Shown: positions 1-13,336, counted from the first letter of the stretch. The stretch is DNA of 64,000 nt from Cacajao melanocephalus (GCA_963573385.1 CAUYLG010052203.1:1-64000); one strand, 5' to 3'. Numbers and translations are program-made. Notes: generated from the sequence alone by a model not told the origin.

Positions 1-73
1 CCCTTTAATTAAAAAATTAAATTTTATTTTTTTTTAATAAATTCAAATTTTTCATTTTATTTTTAAAAATTTT

Positions 74-111
<38 letters not shown>
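1..111. repeat. AT-rich low complexity ending in a 36-base poly-T
   Basis: Bases 1-75 are almost pure A/T. Bases 76-111 are an unbroken T run that stops at the first base of an Alu head. The T run is best read as the poly-A tail, seen antisense, of the old L1 that resumes at 404, with the Alu inserted at its edge. Confidence 0.7.
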
Positions 112-1700
<1,589 letters not shown>

Positions 1701-1702
1701 TG

Positions 1703-1806
1703 ATAGGCTGTTCTTGTGTTGCTATAAAGAAATAACTGAAACTCAGTAATTTATGTTTAAAAAAACTTTAATTGGGTCAGTTCTGCAGGCTGGACAGGAA
1801 GTATAG
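1703..1806 (-). mobile_element. MaLR-type LTR fragment, antisense
   Basis: The segment from ggctgttcttgtgttgct through tcagttctgcaggctgg matches the antisense end of MST/MLT-group LTRs. Only about 100 bases are recognisable. It directly abuts the truncated L1. The subfamily is not assigned. Confidence 0.5.
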
Positions 1807-2589
1807 TACTACAAATTTAACAAAATATAAATATAAATTTATATAATATAAATTTATCTAGTTTTAGCATATATGTCTTTAGGAACAGAGGTTCTCATTC
1901 TTAGTAATTCCATGAAAGAAACTTGGATTGGAGGAATGTAGAAGAATTCAGGATCTAATCCAGTTGACAGGTAGATAACAGGTGTTATAACTTTTCTTTA
2001 GAAACATATTTTTTCTCCATAGTCGTCCTGATTGCTACCAAAGATAATCAGAGTAAGACAAATTTGTTTGTAAAATTAGTTTAGTCTCATCAGTTTTTTT
2101 CTTATTATTTACATAAGTGCCGCCAGAGTAGCAATTTGCCACATCATAATTTTAGTTTTAAAATCTCCTTGAGGATAGGCAGCAAAACCAAGACAAAATT
2201 TAGATTTTACCTACCATCATGAGGATTCTGTACCCGCTAGGAAGTGATAATTACTTATAAGGCTGTGAAATATGAAAGTGTTTCTATGCACATTCTCAAA
2301 TATGATACATGTATAGAAGCTTTGGTAATATAACCAATGTTTTTAATTTTATTCTATTATAAAGAAAGGACAAATTTTTATTGAACATATGCAAATAACT
2401 AAATTGCCATTAAAATAAAGTATACTCATGAATAGTTTCCAGATTTGGGAGAAATAAAGTAAAATGTACATGTTTTCACATTTGCTCATAAAAGTTTACT
2501 TTACCAAATTGCTATTCAACTATTGAAAGCTTAAGAGAAAAAGTCTTTGATTTCCTAAATGTAGAAAATAAAGCATCTAAGTGAACAAC
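1807..2589. other. Unassigned AT-rich DNA
   Basis: No gene, RNA or recognisable repeat seen. It includes a short A/T run near 1820-1860. Confidence 0.6.
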
Positions 2590-2601
2590 CAAAATGTTTC
2601 T

Positions 2602-2691
2602 TTTTTTTTTTTTGAAAGAAAGAAAGAAAGAGGAAGACAAAGGGGGAGAGAGAACCGGAATCTTGCTCTTTTGCCCAGGTTGGAATGCAAT
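2602..2691 (-). mobile_element. Alu 3'-end fragment with GAAA-expanded tail
   Basis: A T12 run is followed by GAAA repeats and purine-rich sequence, then an Alu 3' terminus (aatcttgctcttttgcccag, antisense). Homology stops after about 45 bases of Alu body. It forms the 3' extremity of the chimeric insertion. Confidence 0.7.
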
Positions 2692-2825
2692 CTAAAATTA
2701 AGTATTGAAGACCTCTTTTATGCCAATAATTGTGCTTAACAATGAAGACAGGAAGGAATAAGGGAAGAAAATGACAAACAAACAGCCAACCATTATCTCA
2801 TTTGAATCTGTGAAATGCTATGCAA

Positions 2826-3370
2826 TTTGCTGAAGAGCGATTTACTTCCAATTATATGGTCACTTTTAGTATAGGCGTAATATAATACTAAGAAAAATGT
2901 ATATTTTATGCATTTGGGGTGGAGAATTCTGTAAATATTTATTGAATTTACTTGTTCCAGGTCTAAATTCAAATCATAAATGTCCTTGTTAATTTTCTAT
3001 CTCGTTGATCAGTCTAATGTTAATAATGTGGTGTTAAAGTCTCCTGCTATTATTATGCGGGAGTCTAAGTCTCTTTATAAGTCATTAAGAACTTGTCTTA
3101 TGTATCTGGGTGCTCCTGTATTGGGTGCATGTATGTTTATGATCATTAGCTCTTCTTGTTACATTGATCCCTTTAGTCTTTCTTTGTTTCTTTTAGTCTT
3201 TATTACTAATAAAGTCTGTTTTGCCAGAGACGAAAATTACAACTCCTGTTTTTTTTTATTTTGCTATCGATTTGATTAATGAATCTTCTTACATCGCTTT
3301 GTTTTGAGTCTTTGTGTGTCCTTGCATGTGAAATAGATCTGGATACAGCGTGCCAATAGGTTTTGACTTA
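2826..3370 (-). pseudogene. L1 ORF2 fragment (endonuclease domain), dead
   Basis: Minus-strand translation recovers parts of the L1 APE-type endonuclease, including GDFNTT (family motif MGDFNTP, holding a catalytic Asp and Asn) around 3040. It ends after the block equivalent to EYTFFSAPHHTYSKIDH, near 2826, where L1 homology stops. The reverse transcriptase and C-terminal domains are absent. Stops and frameshifts interrupt it. Confidence 0.75.
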
Positions 3371-3389
3371 TTATGGTGATACTCTTTAC

Positions 3390-4428
3390 CTTTTGGTAAG
3401 TTTTTAGGATGACTGATACTGGTTGTTCCTTTCTGTATGTAGTGCTTCCTTCAGAAGCTCTTGTAAAGCAGGCCTGGTGGTAATGAATTCTCTGAGTACT
3501 TGTTTGTTCGTGAAAAATTTTATTTATCCTTCACTTATGAAGCTTAGTTTGGCTGGATATGAGATTCTGGGTTGAAAATTCTTTTCTTTGAGGATATTGA
3601 ATATTGACCCCCACTCTCTTCTAGTTTGTAGGGTTTCTGCTGAGAGATCTGCTGTTGAGTCTGATAGGCTTCCCCTTATGGGTAACCTGACCTTTCTCTC
3701 TAGCTGCCCTTAGAATCTTCTCGTTTATTTCAACCCTAGTGAATCTAACGATTATGTGTCTTGGGGTTGCTCTACTTGAAGAATATCTTTGTGGTGTTCT
3801 CTGTGATACCTGGAGTTGAGTATTATCCTGCCTTACTAGGTTAGGACAGTTTTCCTGAATAATATCCTGAAGAATATTTTCTAGCTGGATTCATTCTCTT
3901 CATGACTTTCAGGTACACCTGTCAAATGTAAATTAGGTCTTCTCACATAGTCCCATATTTCTTGGAGACTTTGTTCATTCATTTTTACTCTTTTTTCTCT
4001 AATCTTGTCTTCTTGTTTCATTTCATTAAGTTGGTCTTTGACCTCTGATATCCTTTCTTCTGCTTGATCAATTCGACTGTTAAAACCTTGCATACTTCAT
4101 GGAGTTCTCATATTGTGTTTTTCAGTTCCATTAATTCACTTATATTCCTCTCTAAATTGTCTATTCTCATTAGCATTTCATCGAACATTTTTTCAAGGTT
4201 CTTAGTTTCTTTACATTGGGTTAGAAGATACTCTTTTATCTCACAGAAGTTTCTTATTATCCACTTTCTGAAGCCTAATTCTGTTATTTGAACACACTCG
4301 TTCTCCATCAGTCCTTGTTCCCTTGTTGATGAGGAACTATGATCCCCTGTAGAAGGAGAGGCATTCTGATTTTGGGCATTTTCAGCCTTTTTATGCTGAT
4401 TTCCTCCCTTCTTTGTAGATTTATCCAT
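3390..4428 (-). pseudogene. L1 ORF1p pseudogene
   Basis: ORF1p is the L1 RNA-binding trimeric protein. The frame starts with MDKSTKKGGNQHKK at 4428 and stays open to 4108 through the N-terminus and first coiled-coil (NLEKMFDEMLMRIDNLE). A second open piece (4093-3881) carries the end of the coiled-coil (SRIDQAEERISEVKDQLNE) and the start of the RRM (NLHLTGVPES). The C-terminal domain (KLSFISEG-like, near 3535) is recognisable but frameshifted. Total span is about 1,040 bp, close to the roughly 1 kb usual for ORF1. It is non-functional. Confidence 0.8.
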
Positions 4429-4429
4429 C

Positions 4430-4890
4430 TGTCATCTTTGTAACTGCCGACTCTCAAACTGGGTCTCTGAGTGGACGTCCAACTTGCTGATTCCCAGTGC
4501 CGGAATCTGAGCAACTCACTGCACCGGCTAAAACAGTGGAGTTAAGATTTCTGGTGCTTTTCTACCCTGGAATCTCTGGTCTGGCTTCCTTCATCAGTGA
4601 CTTTTTCAATCAGCTGAATGGGCGGCTCTGCCTTCCCGGAGCTCCAAACATCGACCAAAAGGGAACCAGGTCCCGTTTACTCTGCACTGAGAACCACCGA
4701 GCCAGGGTGCCAGCAAAACCGCTGCGCCGGCCACAAGAGTCGCACTGGCAACCCATGGGGTTCCTCCGCTAGGAATCTCCTGGTCCATGAGCAACAAAAA
4801 TTCATCTGAAAGTGTGGTGTCCACTCGTTCTCTATGCTTTCACTGGGAGCTACAATCCTGAGCTGCTAGTAATCGGCCATCTTGGATCTC
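4430..4890 (-). promoter_or_regulatory. Old L1 5' UTR (promoter region), antisense
   Basis: Minus-strand sequence begins near an aagatggccga-type block (rc of tcggccatcttgg at 4873-4885), the YY1-like motif common at L1 5' ends. It runs GC-richer than its surroundings to the ORF1 start at 4428. Activity is unlikely given its age; I infer family identity only. Confidence 0.6.
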
Positions 4891-4908
4891 TCTCCTCAAA
4901 ATGTTTCT

Positions 4909-5396
4909 AATAAAAGTCATGAAATATTGTTTTTATTAGATACTTAATATCTTGTGATTAATTTTTGCCCTGTTCTATCTTGATTAGTAATTTAATGAAT
5001 TCATCAGTTTCATCATTAGAATTCTGCAACATATTTATTTAGTTAATTAATATTAAAGTTATTAGAAACCTGTATTTTTAAGAGCACTTCTTAGAGTCTT
5101 TTTCCATGAATCTGGTTGCAAGTGCTTTAAAAAAACTATCAAAAGAGTATGTGGCAGAGAGAGAATAGTCATGGTTAAGAATGTGATAAAAGTTTATTAT
5201 AACCAAAAACTCACAAGGAAATTTGGCTATTTTTGTGACATAAGAAATAGTGAACAAAATTATGACTGGTAACTATAAGAGTTTTAGAAATTTTATGCAG
5301 TTTTTGAACATTCATTTTTAACTTACCCATAAATGTAAGTGAAAGACCTAACATCATCTATTACTTGACAATGACTTACATATTACTCAACATCTA
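4909..5396. other. Unassigned AT-rich DNA
   Basis: Nothing recognisable on either strand. Confidence 0.6.
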
Positions 5397-5405
5397 AAAT
5401 AAGCC

Positions 5406-5705
5406 ATTTTTGTTTTGTTTTGTTTTTCTGGAGGGAGTCTTGCTCTGTCACTAGGCTGGAGTGTAGTTGCATGATCTCAGCTCACTGCAACCTCTGCCCG
5501 GGTGCATGCAATTCTCCTGCCTCAGCCTCCTGAGTAGCTGAGATTACAGGCGCCCACCACCATACTGGGCTAAGTTTTGTATTTTTAGTAGAGATGGGTT
5601 TTCACCCTGTTGGCCAGGCTCATCTCAAACTCCTGACCTCGTAATCCGCCTGCCTTGGCCTCACAAAGTGCTGGGATTAAAGATGTGAGCCACCGCGCTG
5701 GCCTG
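5406..5705 (-). mobile_element. Alu SINE, antisense
   Basis: T-rich tail with GTTTT repeats, then agtcttgctctgtcactagg through gtgagccaccgcgctggcc. The TSD aaataagcc is at 5397-5405 and 5706-5714, possibly extended by atttt on both sides. Confidence 0.93.
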
Positions 5706-5714
5706 AAATAAGCC

Positions 5715-7354
5715 TATTTTAGCAGAGTGTCTCTATTTTAGAAAAATTTGAGAAGGTCCAAGGCTTCCTGGATTTTCCTTCTGAGAAAAAAATCCCCAAG
5801 TTACTATAAGGTCAAGAATACTTAATTCAGAATTTTATTCTGAGGAATTTCACTAAATATGTCAAAGGTTCAAAACACATGATCAAAATAGGATCACAGG
5901 TCACTGTGATGTAATAGTAATGCCATTAACCAGAGTGATAATCAAAGACTTCAAAAGGAATAATATGCTACATAGATGTAACAAACAAACAAAAAAACAC
6001 AAGAGTTTAATTCTTTAAAAGCTGATTTTTTCTAAGTAATCAAAAACTCTAATAAAGAAAAGAAGAAATTGCCTGTATAAAATGTAAAATATCTGTTTCC
6101 TTGACCAGTTACAGAAAATGTAAAGAAAAACTTTCTAAAGCATAATTGTTTCTCCTAATGAAAAGTCCATTTATATAACCTGGAAGTCAAACTTGATGAA
6201 ATGTACTTGAATTTAATCAAGACACCAGAAGAGTTTGTGTCCAATGTTATGAATGTCCATAATATAATAGAAGAATGAATGTAAATGCAAAAACTAGTAC
6301 CTTGAACAGAGGAATACATGGCTTTTATAACACCAGAGGAAGATTTCTAGTTACATGGAACAACAAATCAAGAAAAGTCAAGAGTAAAAAATAAAATTAT
6401 ACTGAAGGAAAATTTTTTTTCAGTCTTTGAAAAAGAACATTTTAGTGTCAGGCCCTAACTACAGAGTTGGAACTGAAGAAAATAGTTACAGGAGCTGACA
6501 ACAACAACAAAAAAAGTTAAAACATCACTCCAAACAAAGAAAATATGTATACCCTTGAGGAGAGGAGGACCTGAGACAATGATGCATGACTCACAAATTA
6601 CATGCTATGAGATACGGCAAAAGTTGAACTTCTAAGATATGAAGCTGAGATGTTTCAAGAGCAAAACCTTACCTTGATAAACAAAATCATCATTCCAAAT
6701 GAAGAAAATAACACTGCTGACCAGGAACTGGGGAGACTAAATGGAGACTGTAAAGGAGAAAAAAAAAAATGCTGGTTTAGAAGATGATTGAACAATTAAA
6801 GAAACTGATTTCAAAATTAAATCAAAACCTCTTGCAAATTTTACTAAGAGCAAATCTATAATTCAAGGAAACCTTGTTCTAACGTAAAACTCTAGTTTTA
6901 TATTAGTGCATTCTTAATATTAAAGCTCAATATTTTAAAAAAACTTATAGACTTCCCTTCTAATTATACTCAACTTGATCAAACACAACAATTTTTTCAT
7001 AAATTCATCCTTCACAAACCTTTCATGACTTAGACCATTCACAACCTACTTAGATCTTATGCTTTGTCCTATATTTCCTCTTTCTTTAATAACAAGTCAT
7101 TTTACATTTGAACAAAATGTACTTTCTTTTTCCCTTGTCATTTCAAGAAAAAAGGAAAATAGATTTTACTTTTTACTTTTTGCTCTTTCTTTTTTAACTT
7201 TCATTAATCCAAATGCATCTTCATACTTATAATTTATCTCACTCTCTCTCTCTCGAGATATAGAGATAGAGATAAAGTTATATATAAAGTAAGTTATTTA
7301 TATCTTGTTTCTATTTCTTTTCTAAGTTTACTTTTTGAAATGGCTTTTAAATAA
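5715..7354. other. Unassigned sequence with a short TC/GATA low-complexity patch
   Basis: No gene or confidently named repeat. Bases 7238-7290 hold a (CT)n run followed by GATA/TATA-type low complexity. The 6000-6900 stretch is purine-rich and may be a very old transposon, but I could not assign it. Confidence 0.5.
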
Positions 7355-7716
7355 TGAAATGGTTTAGGTGTGTCCCCACTGAAATTTCATCTTGATTTTC
7401 TCTCATGTTGTGGTATGGACCCAGTGGGAGGTAATTGACTCATGGGGGGGGCATGCCTTTCCCATGCCATTCTTGTGATAGTGAATAAGTCTCAGGAGAT
7501 ATAATGGTTATACAAAGGGGAGTTTGCCTGCACAAGTGATTCTTTTTTTGCCTGCTGCCATCCATGTAAGATGTGACTTGCTCCTCCTTGCCTTCTATCC
7601 TGATTTAGAGGCTTCCCCAGCCATGTGAAACTGTAAGTCCAATTAAACCTCTTCCTTTTGTAAATTGCCCAAGCTCAGGTGTGTTGTTATCAGCAGCATG
7701 TAAATGGACTAATACA
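7355..7716 (+). repeat. 5' LTR of the MaLR provirus
   Basis: 362 bp, starting tgaaatggttt (consensus tgatatggttt) and ending ggactaataca. It contains the conserved tcttgtgatagtgaataagt block. Confidence 0.92.
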
Positions 7717-9287
7717 GTAAATTGTTACCAATACAGTGGAGCACTGCTGAAAAGACACCCAAATATGTGAAGGCAACTTTGGAACTGTGTAACAAGAAGA
7801 GGTTGGAACATTTTGGAGGGCTCAGAAGGAGATAGGAAAATGTGGGAAAGTTTAGAACTTCCTAGAGACTTGTTGAATGGCTTTAACCAAAAGCCTGATA
7901 GCAACATGGACAATAAAGTCAAGGCTGAGGTGGTCTTAGATGGAAATGAAGGACTTGTTAGGAACTGAAACACAGGTAACCTTTGTTATGTTTTGGCAAA
8001 GAGACTGGAGGCATTTTGCTCTTTCCCTAGAGATTTGTGGAACTTTGAACTTGAGAGAGATGATTTAGGGTATCTGGCAGAAGAAATTTCTAAGCAGCAA
8101 AGTATTCAAGTGGTGACTTTTGTACTGTTGAATAATTCAGATTTAAAGGGAAGCAGAGAATAAAAGTTTTGAAAATTTGCAGCTTGACAATGGAATTGAA
8201 AAGAAAATCTCATTTTCTGAGAAATTCAAGCCACAGGCAGAAATTTGCATAAGTAATGGGGAACCGAATGTGAATCCCAAAGACAACGGGAAACATGTCT
8301 CCAGGACATGTCAAACGTCTTCATGGCAGCCCCTCACATCACAGGGCCAGACACCTAGGAGGAAAACATGTTTTTGTGGGTTGGGCCTAGGGCCCCCCTG
8401 CTGTGTGCACCCTAGGTACTTGGTGCTCTGCCTCCCAGCCACTCTAGCCATGTCTGAAAGGGGACAACGTAGAGCTTGAGCCGTGACTTCAGAGGATGCA
8501 AGCCTCAAGGCTTGGCAACTTCCAAATATGGTTGAATCTGAAGGTATACAGAAGTCAATAATTGAGGTTTGGGAACCTCTGTCAAGATTTCAGAGGATGT
8601 ATGGAAATGCCTGGAAGTCCAAGCAGAAGGTTGCTGCAAGGGTGGGCTCTCATGGAGAACCTCTGCTAGGGCAGTGCAGAGGGAAATGTGGGGTCAGAAC
8701 CCCCACAGAGTCCCTACTGGGGCATGACTTAGTGAAGCTGTGAGAAGAGGGACATCATCCTCCAGACTTCCAAATGGTAGATCCACTGACACCTTGCACC
8801 ATGCACCTGGAAAAGTCACAGACACTAAACGTCAGCCTGTGAAAGCAGCCAGGAGGGAGGATCTACTCTGCAAACCCATGGGGGCATAGCTGTCCAAGAC
8901 CATGGGCAACTATCTCTTGCATTAGCATGACCTGGATTTGAGGCATGCTGTCAAACGTGATCATTTTGGAACTTTAAGATATGACTGCCCTGCTAGACTT
9001 TGGACTTGCATGCGGCCTGTAAGCCCCTTTGTTTTGGCCAAATTCTCCCATTTGGAATGGCTGTATTTATCCAATGCCTCTATGTGAACTGTATCTACAA
9101 AGTAACTAATCTGCTTTTGATTTTACAGGCTCATAGGCAAAAGGGACTTGCCATGTCTTGAATGAGACTTTGGACTGTTGACTTTTGAGTTAATGCTGAA
9201 TGAGTTAAGACATTGTGGGACTACTGGGAACACATAACTGGTAATGAAATGTGAGGACATGAGATTTTGGAAGGTCCAGGGGATGCA
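7717..9287 (+). pseudogene. MaLR internal region, decayed
   Basis: 1,571 bp between the LTRs with recognisable THE1/MST internal sequence such as gaacttgagagagatgattt near 8047 and atttgcataagtaatgggga near 8245. These elements carry only gag-like remnants and no pol or env. The longest frame is about 100 codons (8177-8479) and is broken. It is not a functional gene. Confidence 0.85.
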
Positions 9288-9641
9288 TGACATGGTTTGA
9301 CTCTGTGTCCCCACCCAAATCTGATCTTGAATTCCCATATGTTGTGAGAGGGACCTGGTGGGAGGTAATTGAATCACGAGGGCAGGTATTTCCCATGCTG
9401 TTCTTGTGATAGTGAATAAGTCTCATGTGATGATTATAAAAAGTGGAGTTTGCCTGCACAAGTGTTCCTCTCTTTTCCTGCCACCATTCATGAAAATGTT
9501 ACTTGCTCCTCCTTGCTTTCCACGAGGATCATGAGGCTTCCTCAGCCACGTGGAACTGTAAGTGCAATTAAACTTCTTTCTTTTGTAAATTCCCCAGCCT
9601 TGGGTATGTCTTTATCAGCAGCATGAAAATAGACTAATACA
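9288..9641 (+). repeat. 3' LTR of the MaLR provirus
   Basis: 354 bp, from tgacatggtttgactctg to agactaataca. It differs from the 5' LTR by substitutions and small indels, consistent with an old insertion. Confidence 0.92.
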
Positions 9642-9646
9642 AATAG

Positions 9647-10610
9647 TCTCAAATTTAGAGTATTTTAAAATATTTTTAATAGAGAACACATTTTTATGTC
9701 TTTCTTATAGTTTTTCTTATTAAAGGATATCTTATTTTTTGGTACTCTTTTAATACAGAATTATACACTATTTATAATTTTAACTGTAATCTATTTTCTA
9801 GTGATAACATAGAAAATAAGAAATTTTAAACTGATTTGCCACAAACTGGTATTTTCTACATGATAATCTTCCAGGTGTTTTTAATTTTTAGAAACATCAT
9901 TTGCCTTACCATGATTTTATGTGTGTCAATAGACACGAACATATTTACTCTTCTGTAAAATTTAAGAAACCAAAAACAAACTTATGTTTATATTCATTAG
10001 TGTTTCAATGGTTTTTCTTATTTGAAAATAACCTGACATTTGAGTATCTATCACTTATATAACTTTAAAATTTCAAATTGCATGCAAAGCTTATTTATAA
10101 AATTTATCTCATTTTAATAACTGAATGTATTTACTTTTATCAATTATACCAATATTACTTATAAAAACTGAGATAGAAAAAGCTAGTCATCATTTCAAGT
10201 TATTTTCTTGTTACCCACTTTCAGAGCATGTAAATATCAGATGTTCACTCATATAAGCTAAATATGTGAGTATTTTGTCAATAACTGAGAAAAAGCTATA
10301 GCTGTTTTCAGTAAACCAAAAATGTTAATCTTATGTTCCAAATAGTTACACAAACAAAGATCACTTTTTTAAGTACTAATTCATGATACTGGTAATCCTG
10401 GCATTTCATTTCAAATGGAAGACGAATTTACACACTTTTCAACATTTACAGAAACATATCCTAAATGTGAGTTTTTAAATATTAAGACTGATATAAAAAA
10501 CAGCATATTTTTGTGTAAGTGTAAATTAAATATAACATAGGAAACCATTTTAGTTTCAGGATGGAATTTGCTTTTTTAAAAAATACATGAAGAAAAAAAT
10601 AAAAAGAAAA
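9647..10610. other. Unassigned AT-rich DNA
   Basis: No gene or recognisable repeat seen. Confidence 0.6.
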
Positions 10611-10617
10611 ATATAAT

Positions 10618-10745
10618 CATGTATTCAATTAATATTTATTAAACTCCTACTAAGAGACAGGCACAGAACTAGACACTGAGGAAAAAGTTTGAGAAAATAT
10701 ATGCAAAGTACCTACTTCATGCTTCCATGCTTTAAGGAAAATGAA
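10618..10745 (+). repeat. Ancient mammalian repeat fragment (L2/MIR-like)
   Basis: The pattern attaatatttattaaactcc, then gagacaggcacagaacta and cactgaggaaaaag resembles the common ancient repeat segment that reads tattgagtgcctactatgtg in consensus. The family is uncertain. Confidence 0.35.
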
Positions 10746-11911
10746 AAGTTTAGTTAAGTTACTATAGCACATATGTCTCAATATCTATATCTGGATAGAT
10801 AGTGAAAAATTACACTTTCACATTACATTTAAAAAAATAAAAGAAAGAAAGAAAGAACACATCTTTAAATATCAATATTGGGAGCTGAGGGGAATGTAGC
10901 AATGGCTGACTGTGACCAGGGGTCGGGAGTCATAGAGAAAGCTCGCCTTCAGGAAAATTTAAGGCAACTACCAACTAAATTAAAGCCTCTAAGGTTATAA
11001 TTTTTGGTAATCATTTTAAAAAATGGGTGAATTTTAGAAGTATTAAAAAATCCACATAAAGAAAAAATTGATTTTTGCATACAAGTAAAAGCAATTTATA
11101 AGCCTTGAAGAAAAGTTTTACCAAATCATCTTTGTATTATGCTTAAAAAATATACGGCAAACCCACAACTTGCTTATTTCATTGATTTTGTTCCCAACAA
11201 ATTGTTGTGAAATGCCTACACTTTATAAATGAAATACAGTTGATATTATAACTGATATTATTCATATTATAACTGAAATACTCTTGATAGGGCTGCTGTT
11301 TTCTTCCGTCCTGCCTTAAACAATTTCAGTATTACAAGCCTCAAGCCATTTTGCAATGAGGCAAATACAACATCTAAACACACAAAACACAGGCAGGGGT
11401 CTTGGTTTTGGATAATAAATTTGAGTTACCACAGATCTGACCTCATCTTCTTAAAATTGCTTGATATATGAGAAAGAGAAAAAGAAAAATCTTGTAAAAG
11501 TTTACAGCTTTTTTCATTATGGCTTCTAACCAATCACATCACTGATTGAAACGCTGTGCAAGAATAGCATCATGTGTGGTTGGTGTGTTCCATTTTAGAG
11601 ATACCTTTTTCACCCTTCTTACATGTGAAGTGATACAAGCTCTTTCTAATATCCCAAGAAACATTGGTATGAAAATTTGCCAGTTGAGTAAATTTGCTTT
11701 AACCGTGGTTCATGAAAAACATATGGAGAGATAAATGCACATTTATTTACTTCATGAGCAGAGAATCCACTACATTGGATGATTGAAGTCATGATATAAT
11801 AGCAGAATAGATGATTGAGTAAATAATATATAAATATATGAGAAATAAAGATTTCAAAATATTATATAGATCTTTTATTACATAATTTTTTTAGAATGGT
11901 ACTTGTAACAT
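10746..11911. other. Unassigned DNA with a short GAAA run
   Basis: Only a short A-rich GAAA microsatellite at about 10832-10857 stands out. There is no supported gene. Confidence 0.55.
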
Positions 11912-12074
11912 CCAGTGCATGTACATTTTAGTTCCATGCACTGGGTGGTACAATGCAGGGTGTAGGTTTGGTATCCTGACTGGCATTTTTGCATCCTGGT
12001 TGGCCATGTACTAAATAGTACGTGCACTGAATGGAACAATGTAGTGCATAGGTAGGTATTATATCCTGGCTGGC
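11912..12074. repeat. Degenerate 86-90 bp duplication with a hairpin
   Basis: A unit running from gcactg(gg/aa)tgg to atcctg(a/g)ctggc occurs at 11938-11984 and again at 12024-12074. A further partial copy of the end motif (catcctggttggc) lies near 11992. A perfect 10-bp inverted repeat (ccagtgcatg / catgcactgg) is at 11912-11921 and 11935-11944. Origin unknown. Confidence 0.7.
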
Positions 12075-13289
12075 GGAACATAGAAAAAACATGTAACAGA
12101 AAATTACTGTCATTTTAACTTAGAACCTAGTAAATGTTTGTACTGGATTTTTCCCTTCATAAAAAAACAAATTATTACAAAATAAAATTATAAATCATAA
12201 CTATTATGAAGATTCACTGAAGAAAATTTCATCTGTTGCATATTCTAGATCAACAAACCACATTCCTTATCACCCCAGAATCTTTCTGTACCTGTTAAAG
12301 CCCTGTAAAGAGCAGACATGTAAGGACTTATGCTGACTAGTTACACAGAATATGGAGCAAATCAAATGTATTTAAATAGTAAATTACCATATTGTTATAA
12401 ATAAAAATTTACATTGCATTTCCTTTTAGCATGTTACTTGAATATATATTTTTCAGTATTTATAAATGCTGATGCTTCATGTACTTAAAAGCTGCATAAT
12501 TGTTTTTATGTGAATTTCAATCCCTTGAGTTTGAGTGTGAAGACTTTAATATTAATTAGTCAGAGATTAAGCTGAATATGTGTTAAGTCTCAACGTTCTA
12601 GCTTACTAACCATGTCAGTCATGGTCTCGTGATGTTACACAGAAAATCTCTTTAAGCAGAAAAGCCAAGTGGAATTCAATAAGAGAAACTATAGCAACAA
12701 ACACAATAAAAATTTTGATTCTCTTTGCTTAGGATGTTCAGTGAAGGCTCAGACCAATGAATGTACGTAATGTTGGGTTTGAAGTACTGGTTTCACAAAG
12801 ACCTACAAAAAACTGACTTATTTGAAGTTGTATGGGATGGGATAGATAAAAGGAGACAAACTAAAAGAGATATTATAATTTCATTCACTGTCACTTAAAA
12901 GTAGAATGATTTGCATGTGTTCTTGTAGTTGATATATATAAAAACTATTATACATCATATCAAACTAGGTAAAAAATAAGTACAGATACAGAATAGATTC
13001 TCAACATGTATTTAATGACATAGCTACAGAGGGTGAAATGTGGGGTAAAACAAAATACAGCTTGCTATCAGGTTCCAAAGGAAATGAAGACTTACTCATA
13101 TCCAGAGTGATTATGGAAGGCTTTGCAGAGGACATTGAATTTGTTTGATAGTGAAGACTGGCTACTCTTTTAAAAGATAGTTGGAGGAGAAAAATATAAC
13201 TCTTCTTGATTATATTTTATATTTTCAGAGAAAGATCCATTTCCCTGTTGGTCTCTTTTAGAAACTTATTTCACATTGTAGTTTGAAAA
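12075..13289. other. Unassigned DNA
   Basis: No supported feature. Confidence 0.6.
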
Positions 13290-13291
13290 TC

Positions 13292-13336
13292 ACATACACA
13301 CACACAGGCACGCATGTACAAACACACACATGCACT
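13292..13336. repeat. (CA)n-rich microsatellite, interrupted
   Basis: CA dinucleotides interrupted by ggcacgcatgtacaa; a decayed microsatellite. Confidence 0.85.

Larger units (their letters stand above)
2602..4896 (-). mobile_element. Chimeric retroinsertion: L1 5' half + unknown segment + Alu 3' end
   Basis: A single 12-bp TSD (caaaatgtttct) occurs at 2590-2601 and again at 4897-4908. Read on the minus strand, the material between is L1 5' UTR (about 4430-4890), ORF1 (about 4428-3390) and the start of ORF2 (endonuclease domain) to about 2826. It then switches to about 135 bases that are not L1 (2692-2826), then to an Alu right-arm 3' end with an expanded tail (2602-2691). The target on the sense strand reads cttttatt/agaaac, compatible with L1 endonuclease cleavage. 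Ordinary L1 truncation removes the 5' end; this copy keeps the 5' end and lacks the 3' half. Confidence 0.75.
7355..9641 (+). mobile_element. Full-length MaLR provirus (THE1/MST group)
   Basis: Two related LTRs (7355-7716 and 9288-9641) in the same orientation flank 1,571 bp of internal sequence. The size and layout match THE1/MST elements, non-autonomous ERVL-MaLR retrotransposons. The flanking pentamers aataa (7350-7354) and aatag (9642-9646) are a 4/5-matching TSD. The internal region keeps the expected start just after the 5' LTR (gaactgtgtaacaagaagag near 7781) but no long open frame. Confidence 0.92.

Noticed and set aside
4497..4824. GC-richer frames on both strands near 4.5-4.8 kb
   Set aside because: This is L1 5' UTR sequence; the frames are incidental.
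8177..8743. 100- and 86-codon frames
   Set aside because: They lie within the MaLR internal region, which is a decayed non-autonomous retroelement; no intact gag-length frame.
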